64,000 nt of DNA from Petrolisthes cinctipes (taxonomy: Eukaryota; Arthropoda; Malacostraca; Decapoda; Porcellanidae): assembly GCA_033782935.1 (NCBI GenBank), contig JAWQEG010000365.1:744001-808000 (forward strand). The letters are read 5' to 3'. How positions within the stretch are numbered: position 1 is the first letter of the stretch; each line of letters starts with the position of its first letter. The notes below the pieces were generated by a model, which did no database searches, was not told the DNA's origin, and saw only the letters and a list, made by a program, of their open reading frames with translations. Shown one piece after another: positions 42,067-53,346 of this stretch. The translations under genes and the position numbers were made by a program.

Positions 42067-44380
42067 CAGGGATGGGGTCAATTCATTTTTATCAATTCAA
42101 TTCAATTCCAATTCGGAACAAAATTTTAGGTTATCAATTCCAATTCAGTTCAATTCATTCGCAAAAACAAAATCTTCAATTCAAATTCAATTCAATTCAT
42201 TCGCAAAAACGAAATCTTCAATTCAAATTCAATTCACGAGCGCTTCAATTTCAATTCGATTCATCAATTCAAATGCTTTTAAAATTAAAATTATATTGAT
42301 CTCTCAGAAATAAATAGATAAAATGCTTTACAAGTTGACATCTTTATTTTTATGAAAAATACTTTACAGTATAATACTTTAAAAGTTTAAACTGTTGAGT
42401 TACTTCACTCACTTGTATTAGACTTCTAAAAATAAACACAAATTCTGTTTGTTACAAAATAGAATTTTTTTTACTCAAATCATAATATTAATTTGTTAGA
42501 TTACATATACTAATAAACAAAATAAGAATGAATTCAAGTTACTGAGGAATCTGAGGATTACATCTAATCATCATGAGTTGTTCGAATCTTGTATCGCTTA
42601 AATTACACCTCTCTGGCCTATAGAGCTTGCCAGCAATCGAGAACAGTATTTCCACTGGAGCTGATGTAGCAGGAATGGCCAGATATTTTGAAGCTAGCGA
42701 GGTGAGGACTGGAAATTGTGGCTGCTTGTTCTACCAGTAGCCAAGGGGGTCACAATCATTCTGTAGACATGGTTGGTTGAGGTAGAGTGTGACCTCATTT
42801 TCTGCTGGCGTTGGTCTTGGTGTAGTAGATCTGTTGGCCAAGGGTAAGAACTTGTTCCTTTTCATTGGTGGAGGTTCAGAAACTTCAGAAGAAGAAGTGT
42901 CCGTTGTAGGATCAACAGTGGGTCTACATGCCAATGATGCCATTTTTTATTTCACAGTCAGAAGATCTCGTATGTCTTGCACCTCATTATCATGACACCC
43001 GTCCAGCTTGTAACGTGGGTCTGAGGTAGCAGCCAGCTGGAACTCTTCCATGGACTCAAATTTTTTCAGCCGAGTCTCTATTGAGGCCTGCAGTATAGAA
43101 ACAAGCTTACTTTTATATACTTCACCAAGGCTAGCAGAAGCAGACCGAAGGCCACAGACACAGTTAACTACCAAACTTGATGTCACTATGTTTTGTCCCT
43201 GTATCTGAATGGTTACATACTCAAATGGCTCAAGTATCTCACAGAGCTCCTTGATAGTGATCAGCTCATACTGCTTTAGCTTGAATGGAGTGTCAAGTTT
43301 GTTCCAAATTTCAGGTGAAATTTTAAGTACAGATCTCATCATCATCAACTGGCTATTCCAACGTGTACATGTTGCCATCTGGAGCTATAATTCATCTGAG
43401 AAAACTTCTGTTGCAACTGTTGATTTCCTGCAGAAGCTGACTAGCTTTGATACTTTTGCAAAAACTTGCTTTATTTGACTGTCTTGCTCCATGCCATCTC
43501 TCACCACGAGCTGTAAGGTATGAGCGAAGCATGGACTGAGGTTTGGGGGTAAACATTCAAAATTTGCAGTGTCATCAGGTGGTAGGTTACCGGTAAAGTC
43601 ATCATCATCATCATCCTCATCACTATCATCTTCAAGTTGTTTCACTGGGAATAGAGTGAATGCCTTCACCATATTTGCTGCATTATCAGTAACTATAGTA
43701 GTTACCTTATTTCCAACATTATAGGAAGCAACTGTTTCTTGGTACATCTCGTAGATATTGTCTGCAGTATGGGAGCCTTTAAAGCGACGACATGCCAACA
43801 TAACACCATTCATAGTGTGGTCTAAGATGAAGTGACCAGTCACACCTATGAATGACCTCATAATTATCCCTACTGGACCACAGATCTTTAGTGAGACATA
43901 GATTCTTGACTTGTTGTAGCTGGGTCTTCAACTGTGTCTGAATAGTGGTTGAATACTGTGGTAGAAGGACAGTACTCAGATGCTTACGACTAGGCATTAT
44001 GAACATTGGCTCTGCAGTTGCCATAAGTATGCGGAATCGCTCACTTTCAACTAGAGACAGAGGTAGAAGATCATGGGCAGTGAATGCAACAATACAGTTA
44101 GTAAGTTCCTTCTGCCGTGGATTGGTGGATTTCCACTTCCTACTGGTACTGCCTTTTAAGAACTTCTCCATGGGAAGTTGTTTTGCATCATCACTGTCTA
44201 AATCGAGTGAATTCCTTCATCAATTCACTTTAATTCACATCAATTCATATCAAATCATTGATATAATTTCCAATTCAATTCAATTAAATTTAAAAATGGT
44301 TATTTCTAATTCAATTTAATTCCAAATCACGGAGGTTTTACATCAATTCCAATTCAATTCACGAATTGACCCCATCTCTG
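42067..44380 (-). mobile_element. hAT transposon, 2.3 kb, 8-bp duplication GTGGTAGT
   Basis: Ends CAGGGATGGGGTCAATTC and GAATTGACCCCATCTCTG are inverted repeats of the hAT type. Flanking GTGGTAGT occurs exactly at 42059-42066 and 44381-44388. Both subterminal regions (42080-42250 and 44205-44370) are arrays of CAATTCAATTC-like motifs. The transposase on the minus strand is broken. Confidence 0.95.
42539..44171 (-). pseudogene. hAT transposase (ZBED-like), several stops and frameshifts
   Basis: Pieces in order on the minus strand: MEKFLKGSTSRKWKS, NCIVAFTAHDLLPLSLVES, LCLTKDLWSSRDNYEV (catalytic Asp region); then FILDHTMNGVMLACRRFKGSHTA and IVTDNAANMVKAF (second Asp); an acidic insert; CFAHTLQLVVRDG; CTRWNSQLMMMRSVL; ATSDPRYKL; and the C-terminal dimerisation region FPVLTSLASKYLAIPAT, APVEILFSIAGKLYRPERC. 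Disruptions lie near 43860, 43382, 42945 and 42731. No BED finger is seen at the N terminus. In autonomous hATs the protein binds the ends and excises the element. This one cannot. Confidence 0.9.
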
Positions 44381-44388
44381 GTGGTAGT

Positions 44389-45040
44389 GCTGGCAGGCGT
44401 TGTGTGTGTGTGTGTAGTAGTGTTGGCCGGCGTTGTGTGTGTGTGTAGTAGTGTTGGCCGGCGTTGTGTGTGTGTGTAGTAGTGTTGGCCGGCGTTGTGT
44501 GTGTGTGTAGTAGTGTTGGCCGGCGTTGTGTGTGTGTGTAGTAGTGTTGGCCGGCGTTGTGTGTGTGTGTAGTAGTGTTGGCCGGCGTTGTGTGTGTGTG
44601 TAGTAGTGTTGGCCGGCGTTGTGTGTGTGTGTAGTAGTGTTGGCCGGCGTTGTGTGTGTGTGTAGTAGTGTTGGCCGGCGTTGTGTGTGTGTGTAGTAGT
44701 GTTGGCCGGCGTTGTGTGTGTGTGTAGTAGTGTTGACAGGTGTTGTGTGTGTGTGTGTGGAAGTGTTGGCAGTCGATGTATGTGGCTATAGTGTTGGCAG
44801 GCGTTGTATGTGTGTGTGGTGGCAGGCGTTGTGTGTAGAAGTGCTGGCTGGCGTTGTGTGTGTGTGTGTGGTAGTGTTGACAGGCGTTGTGTGTGTGTGT
44901 GTGTGTGTGTGTGTAGTAGTGTTGGCCGGCGTTGTGTGTGTATGTGTGTGTGTGTGGTAGTGTTGACATGCGATGTGTGTGTGGTACAGTGGTAGTGTTG
45001 GCAGGCGTTGTGTGTGCGCATGTGTTAGTGTTGGTAGGCG
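44389..45040. repeat. 31-bp TG-rich minisatellite (right half)
   Basis: About 11 near-perfect 31-mers, (GT)n followed by AGTAGTGTTGGCCGGCGTT, from 44400 to 44740, then degenerate units to 45040. Related to the left array but with a different period and sequence. Confidence 0.95.
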
Positions 45041-45186
45041 TGAAGAGGGAGGGTGGAGGGGAGGGAAGGTGACGTCGTGAAGTGGAAAAGACGAGATGCT
45101 CAGTTATTCATTAAGTATCCCAAGTGTTGGATGGTGGGTTGGTAGTGACTGTGTTCTTTCGTCACTTTTAAGAGGATAGTACTCGT

Positions 45187-45312
45187 ATACTTATAATACA
45201 CTGGAGCGCCTTGATTCCTCCAAAGTATGCCAGGAAGCAGGACAAGATAAAAAAATAATGGTGGCCCGTTGCTTGGAATAGTTTGTAGGAATTAGTTGCT
45301 TACACATCATTA
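45187..45312. mobile_element. Hairpin MITE, family R, upstream of the homeobox gene
   Basis: CTTGATTCCTCCAAAGTATGCC and a partly matching right arm (GGAATAGTTTGTAGGAATTAG). It lies 140 bp upstream of the start codon and may overlap the promoter. Confidence 0.5.
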
Positions 45313-45451
45313 TCAACTACACTATTTATCAACACTGTACTACACCCTAAATTCACTATCATTTTAAACACAAATTAATATATACACACATTCTTGTTAC
45401 ATTCACAGTGAGATCGAGATAGTGAAGGAGAGGACAGCGTAGTGTTAACAT

Positions 45452-45731
45452 ATGATGAGTGAGAATGTGGAGGAAGAGGAAGTGAACGGAAAAGATCCTG
45501 AGAAGGAAGATGACTCGGAGGAGGAGGACTTGGTACTACTGAAGGATGAGAAGACAGAGGCACTTGAAGCTGACTCCAGCCAACAACCCCAAATCCAGCA
45601 ACAACAACAGTTCACTCCGGACGGCCTCTCCTCCCTCCACCACCACCACCACCAACGACAACAGGAGGCCACCAACGTCTCCACAACTATGCCTGTCGTT
45701 CCATTACAGTACCAATTGATGACAACTGTTG
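45452..45731 (+). CDS. Dlx-like gene exon 1
   Basis: Two tandem ATGs, acidic MMSENVEEEEVNGKDPEKED stretch, poly-Gln, HHHHHQRQQ and PVVPLQYQLMTTV. The donor is G|GTGAGT at 45732. The exon ends after the first base of a codon. Confidence 0.8.
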
Positions 45732-48455
45732 GTGAGTGTCCAAAGTTTGATTCTTTTCTCTAGTATACTGTGTTCCTCTTTTGTATTACCTTCTCCCTTA
45801 TGTTGCTTTTATCCTTTTCTCCCTCTCCCTTATCTTTCTTATATCCCTTTCACCTTCTTTCTTATTTTTCTTATATCCCTTTCACCTTCTTCCTTATCTT
45901 TCTTATATCCCATTCACCTTCTTCCTTATCTTTCTTATATCCCTTTCACTTTCTTCCTTACCTGTCTGTTACCATTATCACCTTCCTTACCTGTCTGTTA
46001 CCATTATCACCTTCCTTACCTGTCTGTTACCATTATCACCTTCCTTACCTGTCTGTTACCATTATCACCTTCTTCCTTACCTGTCTGTTACCATTATCAC
46101 CTTCCTTACCTGTCTGTTACCATTATCACCTTCTTCCTTACCTGTCTGTTACCATTATCACCTTCTTCCTTACCTGTCTGTTGCCACTATCACCTTCTTC
46201 CTTACCTGTCTGTTACCATTATCACCTTCTTCCTTACCTGTCTGTTGCCACTATCACCTTCTTCCTTACCTGTCTGTTACCATTATCACCTTCTTCCTTA
46301 CCTGTCTGTTGCCACTATCACCTTCTTCCTTACCTGTCTGTTAGATGAGTATTATCAGGAGAGTGCAGCTATACCGTTACTCACATCATCTTGTTATGTG
46401 ATTGAACATAGTTTATGATGTTAGTTTATGACCATATAGAGGGTATTTTCTTGTCGTGTCGGTGTTACTATGATACTGGTACAATCTTGATAGATAATTT
46501 CTGACCATCGAGTATGAAACCCAGTCGTGGCCTAGTCGTAGCAAGACGCAGGCCATACTTTAAATGAAAATTTTTAGGTATATATCTGGAAATGCCATAT
46601 AATTTGCCGTATATCTTGACAATTAAAATAGTTACTAACAATATTTTTTTAATACGATATTCAGGTATGGACGGAAGAGGGCATGGAGCTCGTAGACCTC
46701 CTTGTCAGAAATTATGTATCACGAGTGTATAACAGCAAGAACCTGGGACAGGGAATTGTCTGGGAGAGGGATAATGGCCAGGGTTAGGGAGGTGGGTACA
46801 GTTGCGGAAGGGAGTTTATCCCCCTGGGCTCCTCTACACCCTACCCTGCACGTTGGTGAATTGAAGGAAGAGAGTTAACTTATAATTATTATGACGAAGA
46901 TAATTGGTCGATGAGTTTCCAGGAGAGTTTAGTGTTAATGTAACATTATATTCAGGCAAGGGTGTATTGTGATGAACAAAATGAATGATGTTTATATGCC
47001 ACATAATTATACAGTATATGTTAATGATGAAATAAATAATGAGGCATACAGATTACAGGGATATCTCAGTTGTGGTTGTCCTACATTAACCAACTGAAGG
47101 TGACGGGCTGGGATCTGCCTGACATTGCTTCACGGCACCTTCTTTGATTCGTTTTAAGGCTTCAAATATTCATTTCTACCCTTAGTAACCGATATTGGTA
47201 ATATATTTTATATATATTCATGGACAAATTTATAGATAAATTTAGATGTATAGATAGTGAAGTAGTTTTAGTGTTTCTTGTTAATTTTGTAACTTGTATC
47301 CTTATTCATTTTCAGTACGAATTAAAAAAAATAAAAATAAAAAATAGTCAGATGATAAACATTGTTGCCTACAGTACTACAACACTCCCAACCTAGTTAA
47401 CAAAGTTCAAAGTAGTGATAATCTTTGTCCATTGTTATTCTCCACTATTGCATCCGAGTGTGTGGTGATATTGGTGTTACTGGCAAGAGATGGCTCAGGT
47501 GAAGCTCCTTCCATATAGGTGGTGTCTCGTTGCAATATTCGAAGGACTCGTTTATCCCCAATATTCCAACTACATCACAGGGTCCTTCTAGTCTAGCTCG
47601 CCAGATCTCAGAGACACGCGAGCCCCCCCACCACGACAAGGCGGTTCCCTCCGGGGTGGGGGTCGTTGGGTGGGGACTGTAAGCAATAATGTAATCGTCT
47701 CGGCCATGTACTTTTATGAACTTTTAATATAGCTCAAAGATAATTTACTGTAACACACAGTGGAGGTATTATTTTATGTTCTTCATCATAACGTTAATGA
47801 TAGTAATTGCACGTAAAAATAATATTTCGAGTGTGAAATTTGAGCACGTCACTGTGTTGCTATTACATTCCACACCACCATTAGGCCTCACAAGTAAAGA
47901 TAGGCTTGTCCCTCCAAGATAGTCATTACAATATGGTAATTCTCTTGTGATGATGATACATAATTTAAAATGACAACCATTTCCATCATTTGATGAACAT
48001 TATGAACAGAAGGTAGTGAGTGGCGTACTGACAGTTGTCGTTATAAATTGTTTCTTGACAGTTCCAACCAAAGAAAATTAACTATATAATTTACATTACA
48101 TAGTGAACCTTTCACAGGCTTTAGTGTTCACATTACTTTCTGTTCACAGATGAATTGGGAGAAGGTGGAAACGTAGACCATATATTTAAGTTGTTGGATG
48201 CTACATGTGTCTGCGTTGATGAATACAGTTGAGCTTCAAAGTGTAGGTTGATTCAGGGTATACATACGCTAATATGCTGATATTTCATATTGATACAGAT
48301 TGCCTTGCACCTTATGTGATATCCAATACCCAATTTACACAAGACTACTTATTTAAGTAAATTAATCGAGTTTAGGCCATGACGCTATGATGCTAGTAAA
48401 AACTTTAATCTGTAAGTGAACCTGGCTTAGTGAGTGCCACAACTGTGCAGACCAA

Positions 48456-48551
<96 letters not shown>

Positions 48552-51500
48552 CTTCAAGGCATTCGTGACTTTTAACTGTGAATGCATTAATTTTGTTGGC
48601 ATCCTCGCTCAATCGGTCTATAATCGCTTCATAATGTCAAAACTGAAATGTGTGAAAGTCTAATATGTAAAGATAAATTATTACTTCGGTCGGAGCAGTC
48701 AAAAAACGACGCAGAATATCAACAGTTATAACACTACTACCCATGTTCACAATGCACGTAAAATGATGGAGTTTGTTATAATTGACGGAAAATAAAGCTA
48801 TCGTCACAATATTTACCTTGAAGGATCCAACCTATGGAAATTTATGATGCTTGATTAGGATGTAGTATGTTCTAGGAACATGGTGACGTTCGCAAACTCA
48901 ACATTTAATATAATGTACACTCGCAATCCAAAATATGTATCCAGGCTTGCTTCGAATAGCCTGATCGAGTATTAAGCGGACTCACCCAAATATGAAACAG
49001 AATAAGCGCTGTAATTGGTTTACAAGTATGTCAAATGATTCGAAACGTCAACAAGACCTGGATACAAATTTTGGATTGCGAGTGTAAAGTCGGCCTGAGG
49101 AATTCGTACACAGAGCATAAGTTACAAGGGTCTATATTTTGCACATACTACAGGGATTTTTCTAATGATTGATTCAAGTATTAGCCATATAACTTTATTA
49201 GAAGAGTTTGGAGTTAGAAATTAAATGTACAGTACTAAATGTTCTAGTTGTTACGAGCCCTTGATGTCACAGTGGTGTATACGAATTCCTGGGTCCGTCT
49301 GTACTTGTTATGTGCAGTAAATTTCACATTAACGTCATGATGGAGAACATTAAATTTATATAAAACGACGATGCGTTGCTGATCGCTGGCTTATATTAAA
49401 CTTTCATAGGGACATTTGGCTGAGACAATGGTCGTCTCTAGGTCTCACACGGTATATCCTTTATCGCCATTCTTGATGGGATTGTATTGGGGGGGGTCTG
49501 AGAAATTGGTTATTCTGGGAGTTACATTTGATGCTAAGCTGACTTTTGAGAGGCATGTTCGGTCAATTTTAAGGTCTGTCTCCCAGAAGTTGGGTATAAT
49601 GCGTAGAGCTTGGCGTGTGTTCGGAGATCACTCATTGTTACTGCGGTGTTACAACTCCTTTGTGTTGCCTCTGTTGGAATACTGTTCTCCAGTGTGGTGT
49701 TCAGCAGCTGATTGCCATCTCAAGTTGCTGGATAGGATTGTTTCCAATGCTAATTTTCTTACCGGCGGTTTACTTGATTGTAATCTGAGTCACTGTCGTT
49801 CTGTTGCATCATTGTGCATGCTGTTCAAGATCAGAAGTAATGTGCTGCATCCTCTTAACTCCTCTCTGCCACCTCTGTATGTTCCAGGTCGTGTCACTCG
49901 CGGTGCATTGGACTCCCAGAGGTTTGCTTACGTATTGCCGCGCTGTTGAACCTGTCAGTACAGTCGATCGTTTGTCCCTAGGTCGGTGTCTCTGTGGAAT
50001 GGCCTTGGTGAATCTGTCTTTGATGGTGTAGGACTGGCTGGCTTCAAGAGTAGGGTTAATATGTTTTTATTAAGCTAACTGCTCATCTTTTTTTTCTCTA
50101 AGCTGTCTTCTTTTCTTCAGGTTGGGTTCATGGGGCTGGGGTCCTCAGATTGATAGAATGCTTGCATTCTCTCCCAGCTTTGTGTCTCTGGTCTATTTTA
50201 ATAATAATAATAATAATAATAATAACAATAATAATAATAATAACAATAACAATAATAATAATAATAATAATAACAATAATAATAATAATAACAATAATAA
50301 TAATAATAACAATAATAATAATAATAACAACTAGCTACTGCCTCACGAACCAGCATTTCTTTTGCCGTCTGAGTGCACAGTATACTGATAACAAACAATA
50401 ACAAAGTATTTTTCTAACCAGCATAATGTTGTGTTCTACCAATGCCAGCCATGTTCTTTATGTAACAAATTTATATTGTTGATGTATAATTTACTATGCG
50501 TTTCACACGCCGTGTTACATATTTTTATCTTTATTAAATTTAATTAATTAAAATTATTATTTTGGCAGATATTGTTTCAGACCCGCTAATTTTTACGGTA
50601 TGTTTAAATAACAAATTGTGAATAATTAAGGCACTTGTCTCTTGACTCGAAGGGACAACATGGGTAAACTCTTAGCGGACAACTGGCAACCTACATGTTT
50701 TTATTGTGTTTTTTTTCTATACCTCAACCTCGGGACTGTAGGATGTAAGTAGCCCGTGATTCTTGTGAGGCCCCGAGATCATTGAGTGTCGCTCTAGATG
50801 AGACAGTGGAGTTTCATGATGTTGGTAGCTTCTCTTCTGCTCCACTAGATGACGGCACTATATTTATACATGTCACTATCAGGAGAGAGCAGCTACCTCG
50901 TCACTGACATCAACTTGGAATATGGTCGGGCATCTTCTATGCTGTGAGTTATAGGGGGTATTTTCTTGATGTGTCAGCGTACCAGGATATCTGTGTAACG
51001 TGACTTTGCTATGACGTCATTCCGTAGGCCCCTCCCCTTTTTTTGTAGGAAAAAAGTACATGCATGTGTAGTATATGGAATCTATGAACATAGACGACGC
51101 TGACTGTACAGTCATGGTCAAAAGTCCTGCAACCTGGTGAATAAAAGCGAGCCATTTGAGTGAATCTTATGAACCAGTATTGCAGAGACCAACAGCTATA
51201 GTTTCGGATCATTTTTCGAAGCCATCTGATCGGAAGGTGTTGCAGGATTATTGACCATGACTGTACCAGCTACGGGTGTCAGCGAGAATACAATCGCAAT
51301 CCACAATCCCTAATCCACTTGAGTCGAATCTCGAGATCTGAAGCAGGCGGTTTATGGACGACAACCCACTCAAAGCCTCCATTGGTTTGAAATGTGTGTG
51401 GCCTGATAATGGTTTGGATGGGCTGTCGTCCACCAGAAACCGCCTTTTTTCAGATCTCTGGCTTTAACTCAGGTGGGCTGGGATTGTGTATTGACAGTGT

Positions 51501-53301
51501 ATATAATACCTTAAGTAAACAAACTACTTAAATAACCAATTCCTGTTCCTACAGGTCCCCCACAGCAGCAGGAGATGGTGTCCCCGAGGAACTCTAACAG
51601 TGTATCCCCCTTGTCCATCTACCGGTCCCCTACCCCTCCCCGCCATCACTATCACCTCCCACACTTCCATCACCCCCACCATCATCACCACCAAACCCAT
51701 ACGGTATGTCTAGCAAGTACGAGATTAATATATTAACTGATTTATATTCAGTATATCATTAATCAAAGGGTATTACAGTGTTGGTGGTGAATCTGGAGCA
51801 ACTGATTCCTCCAAATAATTGCAAACGACAGGATACCATTAGTTATGTTTATCTGGTTCTGTTTCCTGGGATACTTTGGAGGCATCTAGGCACTATAATG
51901 TACACCAAAAGTGTTTTAATTGATTGTATTTATTGCAATTTCCATTTTATTTGAAGGTCCCATAGTGTTGTAATGACACTAATATGGTTTTCTATAGTAC
52001 ATAAGTCGTGTGTGTGTTTACAAAGCAACAAGAAAGTATTGTGTTTATCTTACATTGTGTATGCTTACAGGTCAACAAGAAGGTCAGATCATCGTACACA
52101 TGGCAACAACTCATACAACTCAACAGACGCTTCCTACGATCCATGTACTTGGTTCAACAGGAGAGGCAAGAGTTGGCAGATATGGTGGGACTCTCTCAGA
52201 CACAGGTACGGTACTCTCTCTCTCTCTCTCTCAAGGGAAGAGTTGACAGATCCAGTGGGACTCTCACAGACACAGGTACTCTTTCAGACACAGGTACGGT
52301 ACTCTCTCTCTCAAGGGAAGAGTTGACAGATCCAGTAGTACTCTAACAGACACAGGTACTCTCATTTTCACTCACTCATTTTCAATTTCCCACTCACTCT
52401 TTCTCTCTCTCCCACTTCTTTGTCCCTCTTAGACATACGTGGACTAAGATTGTAGAATAATAATGGTGGCCTTTTGTTGCATCGAATGGTTTGGGGGAAT
52501 CATTTCCTCCAGATTTACCAACAGTGTACTATTCATCCCATTAATGGGGAACTGCTTCTTTAGGGGAATACCTGAAGGATTACTAATTCCTACAAACAGT
52601 ACCACAAAACAGTCAGTCCTATGTCAACACCCGGCACCCATCAAATTATTATTAATAATAATAATAATAACAATAATAACAAATGCTCCCTCCACATCTC
52701 ATAAAAATATTCTAATATTCTCTTTGTTTTGTAGGTCAAAATTTGGTTCCAAAATCGTCGCTCAAAATACAAAAAGTTAACGAGGGCTGCGTGTGAGAGG
52801 CGACCACCACCAACCCCCTCTCACCCACTTTCACCCCCACCACTCCACCAACACCGTGGCAGGAGATTCATCGCCAGGTATGTACTATCGGCCACAAGTA
52901 TTCGTACCCACCTCAGTTTTGCCTAACGCAGAATTCATCTGGTAACACTGAACCCCATCCCCCATGTACAGATGTATGATATCCTCTATTTCCTACCTCA
53001 CTTTCCTTTCACATTCTCGTAGTTATTTACTGTATATACCTTGAAGTAATAATCTATGAATATTGTGGTTTATCCATCTATTCAGTCAAACTGTATTTAC
53101 TGGGAAATTAGAATTATTTTATTGATGAATATTGAGGTTTCCGTTTCCTATCCCCCTCCTCCTCTCTATCTCTGTCTCCTGCTCCTTCCCTACCCCCTCT
53201 CTGTCTCCTGTGCTACCACCCTCCCTCTCTGTCTCCCCTGCTACCTCCCTCGCTTCCCCTGCCTGTCTCTTCTTGCTCCCTACCTCCCTCCCTCCCTCGA
53301 T

Positions 53302-53346
<45 letters not shown>

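Noticed and set aside
41164..42313. Large His/Thr- and Cys/Val/Trp-repeat ORFs, up to 325 codons
   Set aside because: They read through the 39-bp TG-rich minisatellite in several frames. No unique domain.
44343..45021. His/Thr-rich ORFs of 208 and 220 codons
   Set aside because: Translations of the 31-bp minisatellite.
45729..46418. Hydrophobic repeat ORFs resembling membrane proteins
   Set aside because: Three overlapping frames through an intronic 29/32-bp minisatellite.
50612..50650. Copy of the inverted-repeat arm sequence (GTGAATAATTAAGGCACTTG)
   Set aside because: A ~35-base match without arm context. Too short to call an element.
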